The position numbers and the translations under genes are program-made. Shown here piece by piece: positions 18,981 to 26,861 of a DNA stretch of 64,000 bases. Source of the stretch: Pradoshia sp. D12 (GTDB lineage Bacteria; Bacillota; Bacilli; Bacillales; Pradoshiaceae); contig NZ_CP044545.1 in NCBI RefSeq assembly GCF_008935075.1, forward strand, positions 399,501-463,500. Direction: 5' to 3'. The notes under the pieces are model-generated. The model saw nothing but the letters and a program-made list of their open reading frames with translations. It was not told the origin of the DNA and made no database searches. Every line of letters begins with the position of its first letter. Positions within the stretch are counted from its first letter, which is position 1.

Positions 18981-20690
18981 ATGAAAACCCCAAAACAAAT
19001 CAAATCCCAAATACTAGCGGCAAGAAATATCAGTTTACCTGAGTTAGTTATTAAAAATGTTCAATTAGTAAATGTGTTTACGGATGAAATGGAGCGTGCA
19101 GATGTTGCCATTCATAATGGTAAGTTCGTAGGTATCGGCCACTATAATGGTAAAAAGGAAATCGATGGCACTCCATATACAATGGTTCCGGGTTTAATTG
19201 ATTCACACGTCCACATCGAATCTAGTATGCTTTCTCCTTCTCAATTTCAAAAAGCTGTTTTACCGCGAGGGATTACAACTATTATCACAGATCCTCATGA
19301 AATAGCTAATGTCCAAGGATTAAAAGGAATAGAATGGATGTTGCAGGACAGTGAAAACTGTCTATTGAATTATCGCTATCAACTGCCGTCCTGTGTCCCG
19401 GCAACTTCCTTTGAGGACAATGGAGGGACTCTGACGGCTGAGGATCTTGCGCCGTTTTATAATCATAAGCTTGTGCTTGGCTTGGCGGAAGTGATGGATT
19501 TCCCTGCAGTATTATCTGGTCAGGAAGATATAATGGCAAAGCTGTCAGGGGCAATGATCAACAATGTTCCGATTGACGGACATGGTGCCGGTTTAAGCGG
19601 AAAAGATATTAATGCCTATTTGACAGCGGGTATTACAACGGATCACGAATGCGTAAAACCAGAGGAAATGATTGAACGCGTCAGACGAGGTATGTATGTG
19701 ATGCTTCGCGAAGGCTCTGCTGCCCGCAATCTTCATGATTTGTTAGCCGGCTATAGTAAAGAGCTTTCACATCGTTTAATGTTTTGTACAGATGATAAGC
19801 ATATAGATGATCTATTGGAAGAGGGAAGCATTGATTATCATGTACGTGAATGCTTAAAGGCTGGAATCGATGTATATTCTATTATGAGAATGGCATCTCT
19901 TAATGCATCTCAATGCTATAATCTAAAAGGAAAAGGGGCAATTGCGCCTGGCTATGATGCTGATTTTATTTTATTGAATGCCATTGAAGGCTTTGATATA
20001 CATTCTGTTTGGGTAAACGGAATCCGTTACGAAGAAGATAACGAACAAGAGAAAGAAGCGTCTTTTGAAAATACCGTTATATTGGGAAGCTACTCAAAAG
20101 AGCTTTTGCGTCTGTCATTGACTACTGATATAGCGAGGGTAATTGAAATTATTCCTAATTCGATTGTGACGAAAAAAGCGCAATACAAGGTACCGGTTGT
20201 CAATGGCCTGTTTGTGCCAAGTGAAGAAGAGGATTTCGTGAAAATGGCTGTAGTCGAAAGACATAAAGGTACAGGAAGTGTAGGAGTCGGTATTGTAAAG
20301 GGCTTCCGTCTGCAAAAAGGAGCTATTGCTACAACGATTGCTCATGATTCGCATAATATTATCTGCATCGGAAAGAATGATGAAGATATGGATGTCGCAA
20401 TCAGGGAGCTTGAGAAAATTGGCGGAGGTATTTCAATTGCTTGCAATGGAGAGACAATCGCTTCATTATCATTGCCTGTGGCAGGATTAATGACAACTAT
20501 CTCACCTGAAGAATTAAATAAGCAATACAGCCAGTTGCTGATTGCACTGTCATCACTTGGAATTACGGATGAATTCTCACCTTTACTAACATTATCCTTT
20601 TTGGCCTTGCCAGTTATTCCTTCGTTAAAGCTTACGAATCAAGGATTGTTTGATGTTGATACATTTACGTTTGTAGATGTAAGTGTATAA
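18981..20690 (+). CDS. ade: Adenine deaminase
   Basis: Deaminates adenine to hypoxanthine for purine salvage. It is 569 aa, close to the usual length of the amidohydrolase-type Ade. Metal ligands are visible in SHVHIESS (near residue 80), DGHGAGL and FCTDDKH. The ATG at 18981 is chosen because GAGGAGG lies 6 bases upstream. A longer in-frame extension begins inside the riboswitch and is rejected. A terminator follows the stop. Two fragments of a second copy lie at 10.3 and 12.1 kb. Confidence 0.96.
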   Translation: MKTPKQIKSQILAARNISLPELVIKNVQLVNVFTDEMERADVAIHNGKFVGIGHYNGKKEIDGTPYTMVPGLIDSHVHIESSMLSPSQFQKAVLPRGITTIITDPHEIANVQGLKGIEWMLQDSENCLLNYRYQLPSCVPATSFEDNGGTLTAEDLAPFYNHKLVLGLAEVMDFPAVLSGQEDIMAKLSGAMINNVPIDGHGAGLSGKDINAYLTAGITTDHECVKPEEMIERVRRGMYVMLREGSAARNLHDLLAGYSKELSHRLMFCTDDKHIDDLLEEGSIDYHVRECLKAGIDVYSIMRMASLNASQCYNLKGKGAIAPGYDADFILLNAIEGFDIHSVWVNGIRYEEDNEQEKEASFENTVILGSYSKELLRLSLTTDIARVIEIIPNSIVTKKAQYKVPVVNGLFVPSEEEDFVKMAVVERHKGTGSVGVGIVKGFRLQKGAIATTIAHDSHNIICIGKNDEDMDVAIRELEKIGGGISIACNGETIASLSLPVAGLMTTISPEELNKQYSQLLIALSSLGITDEFSPLLTLSFLALPVIPSLKLTNQGLFDVDTFTFVDVSV

Positions 20691-20700
20691 ATTAATCAGA

Positions 20701-20742
20701 GGGGCCTCTCTAAAGTCATCAATGATTTTTGAGAGGCCCTTC
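20701..20742 (+). terminator. Terminator of ade
   Basis: GGGGCCTCTC pairs with GAGAGGCCCT across a 20-base loop, followed by a T-rich stretch. A degenerate copy follows the C-terminal relic at 10389. Confidence 0.8.
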
Positions 20743-20861
20743 TTTGTTTGTGCTAGTGCGTATGAATCCTCCCCAGTAAATTTGTTTAAAAATATCCATT
20801 GGATGGAGCACCTGTATGTATAACTAATTCAGTGAAAAAGTGTCGCAAAGCTTATTGAAAT

Positions 20862-20898
20862 GAGGCAGTATCCCTGCGTAATAAGGGCGCTACCTTTT
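20862..20898. terminator. Terminator-like hairpin after the 33-codon ORF
   Basis: An imperfect stem (AGGCAG..CCCT with AGGG..CTACCT) ends in a T-run. It resembles the hairpins at 17729 and 24706 and could end the minus-strand small ORF transcript. Confidence 0.55.
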
Positions 20899-20918
20899 TA
20901 TATTTGAGAATGCAGTGA

Positions 20919-21020
20919 TTATTGGATAACTTTATAAGGTGGATTCGACAAACCTAGTGTAAGCACATACCCTTCTGCAGCATCAATCAATAATGTAATA
21001 AAAGTCTTTTTGTTTTCCAT
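20919..21020 (-). CDS. 33-codon small ORF, possible target of the two-component system
   Basis: Encodes 33 residues starting MENKKTFITLLIDAAEGYV. AAAGGAGAT precedes the ATG with 8-base spacing. It lies on the minus strand downstream of the two-component operon but beyond that operon's terminator. A 17-bp box at 21097-21113 is upstream of it, and the same box with one mismatch lies upstream of the response regulator gene. I do not recognise the peptide; a decayed partial copy may exist at 17659-17695. It may be a real small protein or a truncated gene. Confidence 0.45.
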   Translation of the reverse strand: MENKKTFITLLIDAAEGYVLTLGLSNPPYKVIQ

Positions 21021-21096
21021 CTTGTAATATCTCCTTTGTATACTTCATTTGATAGTTTTATCTTACCTATTTGATGTTTGTGAATTGCAAAAGAAA

Positions 21097-21113
21097 TGTT
21101 TACTAAATGTTAA
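21097..21113 (-). promoter_or_regulatory. Putative response-regulator box upstream of the 33-codon ORF
   Basis: TGTTTACTAAATGTTAA on the plus strand. It differs by one base from the box at 23401-23417. Read on the minus strand it contains TTAACA-N5-TAAACA, an 11-bp-phased direct repeat of the kind bound by OmpR/PhoB-type regulators. Confidence 0.5.
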
Positions 21114-21143
21114 AATGAAAAAATATTATCTATATATAAAAGA

Positions 21144-21172
21144 ATCCTATAAACGATTACCGTTTATAGGAT
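21144..21172. terminator. Terminator of the two-component operon
   Basis: Perfect 11-bp stem ATCCTATAAAC / GTTTATAGGAT with a 7-base loop. On the minus strand it is followed by TCTTTTATA and sits just beyond the stop of the small membrane protein gene. Confidence 0.75.
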
Positions 21173-21193
21173 GTTCTACTTCCCTTATGAAAT

Positions 21194-21562
21194 CTATTTT
21201 AATAATTCCTCGCTTAAAGACAGTATCTTTGGTGCTAGTTTCTCTCGTTTTCTTTTTGTTATTTTCACATATATGGGATAGGCAACGCTTATTAGCACAA
21301 GTCCTAAAAAACCTATGATTATTCCTGGTATTAAAAGCTGTTCACCCCATACTAGACAGCAGCTCATACCTATTCCAAACAATAATGTTCCTATAAGGCC
21401 TGACATAATGGCCAAGATTGTTCCTGGTCTTTCTGCACTTTTATCCAAATTTCGTAACTGTTCGAATGGATCATCTTCCTTTTTCATATATTTCTTTTTA
21501 ATAGCTTCTATTTCTGCCTGCCTTTTTGCAGAATATATATACTCAAATTTACTATTTTCCAT
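21194..21562 (-). CDS. Small membrane protein of the two-component operon
   Basis: 122 aa. An N-terminal charged, probably helical segment (residues 1-45, rich in Lys and Glu) is followed by two hydrophobic segments (about 50-70 and 76-98) and a basic C-terminal tail, suggesting a two-pass inner membrane protein. GGAGG is best spaced for the second of two adjacent ATGs, which I take as the start. It lies 55 bases after the histidine kinase gene in the same direction. Family not recognised; it may be a sensor accessory or a target. A relic of a second copy exists at 18571-18668. Confidence 0.75.
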   Translation of the reverse strand: MENSKFEYIYSAKRQAEIEAIKKKYMKKEDDPFEQLRNLDKSAERPGTILAIMSGLIGTLLFGIGMSCCLVWGEQLLIPGIIIGFLGLVLISVAYPIYVKITKRKREKLAPKILSLSEELLK

Positions 21563-21616
21563 CATTGTCCTCCATTTCTGATTTATATTTACGCATAAGA
21601 CAATATTTCTATAATT

Positions 21617-22690
21617 TTATTTGATGACGCTCTCCCTTAAGTAGACAGTAAACGTACTTCCTTCTCCTAATGTACTTTGTACATGAATATCGCCACCAAC
21701 TATATCAATCACTTTCTTTACCAAAGCTAGTCCCAAACCGTTTCCCTGCACAGCATGGGAAGTATCCCCCTGATAAAATTTTTCGAAAATATGCTTCCCT
21801 GTTTCCGGGCTAATGCCACAACCGCTGTCGCTGACTTCTACAAATGCGGTAAGTCCTTCTTTTTTCACCTTAACACCAACAGCTCCGCCATTATCTGTAA
21901 ACTTTATCGCATTTGAAAACAGATTGTTCCATACTAGACTTAACAGTTCGGCATCTTCGTGTATGAAAATATCTTCCTCTAGATCGGTTTCAATATTAAT
22001 GTTCTTACTTGCCCATGACTGTTCATATAGAAGTAAACATTCGCGAATCTGTTCTGTTAAATTATAGTATTTTCTCTCAGGAAAGATTTGTTGATTTTCC
22101 AGGCGATTTAATTTCAATATATTTGTAATCAGACCAGATAATCTTCTTGTCTGCTCGGTAATGGCCTTTGCATATTCTACCTTCTGTTTTTCTGAAAGGG
22201 AATGTCCCTGAAGCAGTGTTCCATAATTTTGGATAGCCGCAAGGGGAGTCTTAATTTCATGAGAGACATTTGAAATGAAATCTGTTCGGAGAGTTTCTAC
22301 TCCAGACAACTCTACAGCCAGCTCATTAATCCCTTTGATAATTGCATCGAATTCATTGCTACTTTTTTCATTTCTAATATAGGGAATCTGTGTCTTGAAA
22401 TTGCCGGACATTATTTCATCCAGACCTGCCTGAATCCGTGCTATTGGTTTTCTTACCATCAAGGTACGGCGAATTTCATCAATCATACTGAAAATAAATG
22501 TGAGAATGATAACGTTTAAGAAGGTAATGGGAACAGCAGCTTTCATTTCTTCCGTCGTCAAATCAACCCAATGTAAAAACAGTACCAGATTGCAGGTAAC
22601 TACAAATGCCATCAGTATAAAAAATATTAGGAATCTCCCAAAATTAAATAAAAACTTTTTCCTATTTCGTTCATCTGTTGTAATTTTCAT
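21617..22690 (-). CDS. Sensor histidine kinase
   Basis: 357 aa. Two membrane segments (about residues 17-40 and 52-70) enclose only a short extracellular loop, so it probably senses the membrane or a partner protein. A HAMP-like linker follows (KPIARIQAGLDEIMSGNF). The HisKA domain has its phosphorylated His144 in NVSHEIKTPL. The ATPase domain has N-box NNLFSNAIKF, G1 DSGCGI and G2 GNGLGLAL. Its ATG overlaps the stop of the response regulator (ATGA). Confidence 0.94.
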   Translation of the reverse strand: MKITTDERNRKKFLFNFGRFLIFFILMAFVVTCNLVLFLHWVDLTTEEMKAAVPITFLNVIILTFIFSMIDEIRRTLMVRKPIARIQAGLDEIMSGNFKTQIPYIRNEKSSNEFDAIIKGINELAVELSGVETLRTDFISNVSHEIKTPLAAIQNYGTLLQGHSLSEKQKVEYAKAITEQTRRLSGLITNILKLNRLENQQIFPERKYYNLTEQIRECLLLYEQSWASKNINIETDLEEDIFIHEDAELLSLVWNNLFSNAIKFTDNGGAVGVKVKKEGLTAFVEVSDSGCGISPETGKHIFEKFYQGDTSHAVQGNGLGLALVKKVIDIVGGDIHVQSTLGEGSTFTVYLRESVIK

Positions 22691-23358
22691 TTGAGCACCG
22701 TTTTATATCCTAATCCATGCACGGTGACAATTTCAAAATCCTTGCACGCAGAAAACTTATCTCTCAATTTTGTAATATAAACATCCACTACACGTGGTCC
22801 GGACTGGGATTCGGCATCCCAGAACTCATCCATCAATTGAGTTCTTGTAAATGTTTTCTTTGGGTATGACAACAGCTTATACAATAACTTGAATTCTCTT
22901 ACTGTCAGATTGATTTCTTCCTCGTTCAAATAAGCTGTATGCTCTTCGATATCAAGCCTCAGCTGGCCAATTTCGATTTTTTTATTGGATGCAATTTTTG
23001 CCCTGCGGAGCAATGCTTCCAGTCGAAGGAGTAATTCATCCAAATCTACAGGTTTAACCATGTAATCATCCACACCGGCATGGAATCCTTTTCTTTTTGA
23101 TTCGAGATCTTCCTTTGCTGTCATAAATAACATAGGGATATCATTGTTCAATTCCCTAACAGACTTAGCAAATTCAAATCCATCAATCCCCGGCATCATT
23201 ATGTCAGAAATAATTAAATCAAATATATGGTCAGTCATCGCATCATAGGCATCATTGACATTTTGAACACCTTTAGCTTGATAGCCGTTTAGGTTCAAAT
23301 AAGTACAGACTGTCTGATTTAAATTTTCATTATCTTCTACTACTAATATTTGAAACAT
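22687..23358 (-). CDS. OmpR-family response regulator
   Basis: 223 aa. The receiver domain has acidic residues Glu8/Asp9, phosphoacceptor Asp52 (ISDIMMPG) and Lys102 (MVKP). The C-terminal winged helix contains LTVREFKLLYKLL and the recognition segment RVVDVYITKLRDK. It is first in the operon with the kinase and the small membrane protein. A repeat-type box lies upstream between the gene and the divergent hydrolase. The signal and regulon are not evident from the sequence. Confidence 0.95.
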   Translation of the reverse strand: MFQILVVEDNENLNQTVCTYLNLNGYQAKGVQNVNDAYDAMTDHIFDLIISDIMMPGIDGFEFAKSVRELNNDIPMLFMTAKEDLESKRKGFHAGVDDYMVKPVDLDELLLRLEALLRRAKIASNKKIEIGQLRLDIEEHTAYLNEEEINLTVREFKLLYKLLSYPKKTFTRTQLMDEFWDAESQSGPRVVDVYITKLRDKFSACKDFEIVTVHGLGYKTVLK

Positions 23359-23400
23359 ATGTATTCTCCTCGTTGTATTTTTGACATTATAGCATGTGAT

Positions 23401-23417
23401 TGTTTACGAAATGTTAA
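23401..23417 (-). promoter_or_regulatory. Putative autoregulatory box upstream of the response regulator
   Basis: TGTTTACGAAATGTTAA on the plus strand, one mismatch from 21097-21113. On the minus strand it is followed 8 bases later by TATAAT, which places it at the -35 position, a usual site for activation by OmpR-type regulators. Confidence 0.5.
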
Positions 23418-23658
23418 CGTATTATTAAAACGTCTAATAGATAAATAAAAGATATGCTATAAGAACCATCAGAAGAAGAAATTGGTCTATTGTTGACTGA
23501 TACTAATGAGAGCCTAATCTAGAGTCTTTAAACAAAACTGATTCAATAATGATTACGATGTGAACATAGCTTGTATAAAAATTAAAAAATGCAGAAAAAT
23601 ATAGTGGATGATAGATGGTTATTTTTGCATATCTGATCTTTTGTAATATAAAAATGAG

Positions 23659-24657
23659 GTGACCGATATTTGTACAGGATTAAGTATTCAATCTCAAGAG
23701 GGTAAGTGGTTTTTTGGAAGGAATATGGATTTAGCCTATTACTTCAATCAAGCAGTTATGATTATCCCAAGAAATTATCAATATCAAGATAGAGTCTCAG
23801 GTAATATGGTAACCAATAAACGCGCTATCATTGGAATGGGGACGGTAATTGATAACCATCCTCTTCTGGCGGATGCTATGAACGAAGTTGGCCTAGCCTG
23901 CGCAGGATTAAATTTTGAAGGGTACGCGTACTTTGAGAAAGAACCGATTGAAGGGAAAAATAATATTGCACCCTACGACTTTATACAATGGGTTTTATCA
24001 AATCACGAAACAGTAGAAGAAGTTAAACGTGGAATTGAGCATTTAGAACTTGTGGATTGCCCAATCAATGAAAATACACCTGTTTCAATGCTTCACTGGA
24101 TGGTTACAGATAAGACAGGAAAGGCTATTGTGGTAGAAAAGACAAAAGACCGATTGACTGTACATGACAATCTGATAGGAGTTTTGACCAACAATCCTAC
24201 CTTTGATTGGCATTTAACTAACTTGAATGAGTATTTACATCTGACACCAATTTCACCAAAAGAAACAAAATGGGGCAAGCAAACATTAAAAGCACTAGGC
24301 ATTGGAGCTGGAACATTAGGGATACCCGGAGACTTTGCTTCCGTTTCCAGATTTGTAAGGATAGCTTATATTCGTACACATATGCCTAAAATTGAAGGAG
24401 ATATACATTCTATTACACAATTTTTTCATATGCTGGATTATGTAAAAATGGTTAAAGGAGGGGTCCTTACAGATGATGGGTTAGAGGATGGTACAACCTA
24501 TTCTTCTTGTATGGATCAAGAAAAAGGTGTTTATTACTATAAAACGTATGAAAATAATCGTATCAATGCGATAGATATGCATAAGGAACAATTAGAGGGG
24601 ACAAATCTTAAAATCTTTAAATACCTCACAAACCAGGATTTTAATTATCAGAATTAG
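23659..24657 (+). CDS. Ntn hydrolase, penicillin V acylase/bile salt hydrolase family
   Basis: Choloylglycine hydrolase-type enzyme that cleaves an amide bond using an N-terminal Cys nucleophile. The likely nucleophile is the Cys in ICTGLSI, and the family's FGRNMD motif gives Arg17 and Asp20 counted from that Cys. About 332 aa, normal length. The annotated start is GTG 23659 (MTDIC), which needs removal of four residues, as in acylases with short propeptides. Alternatively an ATT start at 23668, 5 bases after AGGTGA, would place Cys directly after the initiator. There is no signal peptide. Substrate unknown: penicillin V, bile salts or acyl-homoserine lactones are possible for the family. 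Confidence 0.88.
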   Translation: MTDICTGLSIQSQEGKWFFGRNMDLAYYFNQAVMIIPRNYQYQDRVSGNMVTNKRAIIGMGTVIDNHPLLADAMNEVGLACAGLNFEGYAYFEKEPIEGKNNIAPYDFIQWVLSNHETVEEVKRGIEHLELVDCPINENTPVSMLHWMVTDKTGKAIVVEKTKDRLTVHDNLIGVLTNNPTFDWHLTNLNEYLHLTPISPKETKWGKQTLKALGIGAGTLGIPGDFASVSRFVRIAYIRTHMPKIEGDIHSITQFFHMLDYVKMVKGGVLTDDGLEDGTTYSSCMDQEKGVYYYKTYENNRINAIDMHKEQLEGTNLKIFKYLTNQDFNYQN

Positions 24658-24705
24658 GTTTACCTAAGAGTTTACATAAGCGAAAAATATTTCGTAACTT
24701 ATATT

Positions 24706-24745
24706 AAAAGGCACTCCGTCCTTAGCTAATGGGACGCTGCCTTTT
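24706..24745. terminator. Terminator after the Ntn hydrolase
   Basis: AAAAGGCACTCCGTCC pairs with GGGACGCTGCCTTTT around a 9-base loop and is followed by GATTTTT. It is the third member of a set of similar hairpins in this region (17729, 20862). Confidence 0.75.
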
Positions 24746-24883
24746 GATTTTTCCAGTATTGGATTTATCAATATGTATAGACTCCGGAAATGCAGGCATT
24801 TTCTCGGCAAGTGAGTGAAGGAGTTGAGCAGATATTGTCTTCGGATTGAAAGGATCTTCATTAAGTTGATTAATATCTTTCAT
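24722..24883 (-). CDS. Doubtful 53-codon ORF or gene remnant
   Basis: On the minus strand a frame of 53 codons begins MKDINQLNEDPFNPKTISAQ and continues hydrophilic to a stop inside the terminator hairpin. There is no convincing ribosome site. Composition looks protein-like, but overlap with a terminator suggests a truncated gene or chance ORF. No family recognised. The rest of the 24658-25048 gap holds nothing clear. Confidence 0.28.
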   Translation of the reverse strand: MKDINQLNEDPFNPKTISAQLLHSLAEKMPAFPESIHIDKSNTGKIKRQRPIS

Positions 24884-25048
24884 TATTCTAGGTAAGCTCA
24901 GTTAGTAGTAATATCCACTGGCAAGCATCTACTTGTTTAGTATTATCTATGATGCTGGTTTTTCTATGTTTATTAACTCTATTCACTTAAAGTGAGAAAA
25001 TGCGTATAATAATGAATATTAAAAGAGAGAAATGGAGTAGTATATCAA

Positions 25049-25420
25049 ATGGTTCAATCAATCAATACAAAAGTCGAGTTAGTTATTGATGCGACCTCAC
25101 ATAACGGGCTTCCTGAATACGGAAAAATTATGATTGGTGACAAAGGATTTGAATTCTTTAATGAACGTGATGCTCGTAAATTTATTCAAATTCCTTGGGA
25201 GGAAGTTGATTATGTGATTGCTTCTATCATGTTTAAAGGGAAATGGATTCCGCGTTATGCTATTCAAACTAAACGAAATGGGACATTTACATTCTCCTCG
25301 AAGGATTCAAAAAAAGTTTTGCGAGTCATTCGTGAACATGTTGATCCCGCTCATATGGTGCAATCATTAAGTTTCTTTGATGTGGTCAAACGCGGTATGA
25401 GTAGTATATTTAAAAAGTAA
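25049..25420 (+). CDS. manO: DUF956 protein, mannose PTS-associated (ManO-like)
   Basis: 123 aa, DUF956 family, found almost only beside mannose-family PTS operons; it is usually the last gene (manLMNO) and has been proposed to tune PTS expression. Here it precedes the transporter genes by about 435 bases and has its own terminator, an uncommon position. Visible features are MIGDKGFEFFNERDARKFIQ and the C-terminal RGMSSIFKK. It is cytoplasmic, with no membrane segment. Confidence 0.8.
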   Translation: MVQSINTKVELVIDATSHNGLPEYGKIMIGDKGFEFFNERDARKFIQIPWEEVDYVIASIMFKGKWIPRYAIQTKRNGTFTFSSKDSKKVLRVIREHVDPAHMVQSLSFFDVVKRGMSSIFKK

Positions 25421-25427
25421 TAGTTTT

Positions 25428-25461
25428 AAAAAAAGATAAGTTAGTACTTGTCTTTTTTTTG
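25428..25461 (+). terminator. Terminator after manO
   Basis: AAAAAAAGATAAG pairs with CTTGTCTTTTTTT directly after the stop. It separates manO from the PTS transcript. Confidence 0.75.
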
Positions 25462-25539
25462 TCAAAAAAAAACAAAAATTGCACGGTATGTAAATGTCCT
25501 TGGCAAAGAGGCTTTGGACATAGAAAATTTTAATCCTGC

Positions 25540-25569
25540 TTGAAAGCGGATTATATAGCGTGCTATAAT
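25540..25569 (+). promoter_or_regulatory. Sigma-A promoter with overlapping cre-like site, man PTS operon
   Basis: TTGAAA at 25540-25545 and TATAAT at 25564-25569 with an 18-base spacer. The -35 region (TTGAAAGCGGATTAT) fits the CcpA site consensus except for one late position. The leader to the ManL start is about 280 bases. I see no sigma-54 promoter. Confidence 0.6.
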
Positions 25570-25855
25570 CACTAAGAAAGTTTATTGAAATTTTCGAAAA
25601 GCTAGTCTAAATAACCATCTCCTTTATTTTTTACGCGATACTACTTCGATTAGATGTAAGTAAAAAGTATTGATTGATGAAGAGAAAAAGGGGAGTCTTT
25701 GTACCTATAACTTCATTTAATCACTTTTTTTTATGTCTTTTTTTGTCGAATATAGTCGTTTTCAGATGGTTGGAAAACACATCTATAGAAATATAGAAAT
25801 AGACGTGTTTTACCGTATTAGTTTGCTTGTAACAATAATAATAGGAGGTAAAAAG

Positions 25856-26824
25856 ATGGTAGGGATTATCATTGCTAGTCATGGTGAATTTGCGAATGGT
25901 CTCTTGCAATCTGGAGAAATGATCTTCGGAGTACAAGAAAATGTAAAAGCTGTTACATTGATGCCGAGCGAAGGACCTGATGATGTAAAGGCAAAAATGA
26001 AAGAAGCAATTGCCTCTTTCGATAACCAAGATGAAGTCTTATTCTTAGTCGATCTTTGGGGTGGTACTCCTTTCAACCAAGCCAATAGCTTGCTTGAAGA
26101 TCACCAAGACAAATGGGCAATCGTTGCTGGTATGAACTTGCCAATGTTGATTGAAGCTTTTGCATCTCGTTTTTCAATGAACAAAGCACATGAAATTGCC
26201 GCTCATATTTTGGGCACTGCTAAAGAAGGAGTTAAAGTTAAACCAGAAGAGTTAGAACCCGTTACAGAGGTTAAACCTGCTGATAAACCGTCAACTGCAG
26301 GTGCGCCTGGTAAATTTGAGTACGTGTTAGCTCGCATCGACTCTCGTTTGCTTCACGGACAAGTAGCGACTGGTTGGACTAAAGCAACAAATCCTACTCG
26401 TATCATTGTTGTATCTGATACAGTAGCTAAGGACGATCTTCGTAAGAAATTAATCCAACAAGCTGCTCCACCAGGTGTAAGGGCACATGTTGTTCCTGTA
26501 CATAAAATGATTGAACTTGCAAAAGATGATCAACACTTTGGCGGTCAGCGCGCATTGCTTCTTTTCGAAAACCCGCAGGATGCACTTAGGGCGGTTGAAG
26601 GTGGCGTTCCATTAGAGACAATCAATGTTGGTTCTATGGCACACTCACCTGGTAAAGTTCAACCGAATAAGGTATTGGCATTCAATCAAGAGGATATTGA
26701 GGCTTTTGCTAGTTTAAAAGAGCGTGGTTTGAAATTTGATGTACGTAAAGTTCCGAACGATTCAAAAGGCAACATGGACGAGATTATCAAGAAGGCTCAA
26801 GAAGAGTTAAACAAACAAAAATAA
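25856..26824 (+). CDS. manL: Mannose-family PTS EIIAB component
   Basis: Phosphotransfer protein of the mannose/glucose PTS, 322 aa. The IIA domain (residues 1-125) has phospho-His9 in ASHGEFANG. An Ala/Pro/Lys-rich linker spans about 126-152. The IIB domain has phospho-His167 in DSRLLHGQV. The ATG at 25856 has AGGAGGT 8 bases upstream; the longer frame from 25733 runs through untranslated leader. It passes phosphate from HPr to the sugar transported by the IIC and IID subunits encoded next. Confidence 0.95.
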   Translation: MVGIIIASHGEFANGLLQSGEMIFGVQENVKAVTLMPSEGPDDVKAKMKEAIASFDNQDEVLFLVDLWGGTPFNQANSLLEDHQDKWAIVAGMNLPMLIEAFASRFSMNKAHEIAAHILGTAKEGVKVKPEELEPVTEVKPADKPSTAGAPGKFEYVLARIDSRLLHGQVATGWTKATNPTRIIVVSDTVAKDDLRKKLIQQAAPPGVRAHVVPVHKMIELAKDDQHFGGQRALLLFENPQDALRAVEGGVPLETINVGSMAHSPGKVQPNKVLAFNQEDIEAFASLKERGLKFDVRKVPNDSKGNMDEIIKKAQEELNKQK

Positions 26825-26861
26825 TCATGATTATCACGAAAAAAAGGGAGGATAAATCATT

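Noticed and set aside
25470-25530. Sigma-54 promoter before the man PTS operon
   Set aside because: TTGGCAAAGAGGCTTTGG looks similar at first, but the GG-N10-GC spacing is not met, and a good sigma-A promoter lies just after.
25721-26029. Minus-strand ORF of 102 codons over the ManL region
   Set aside because: It is antisense to ManL and its leader, with no ribosome site or family features.
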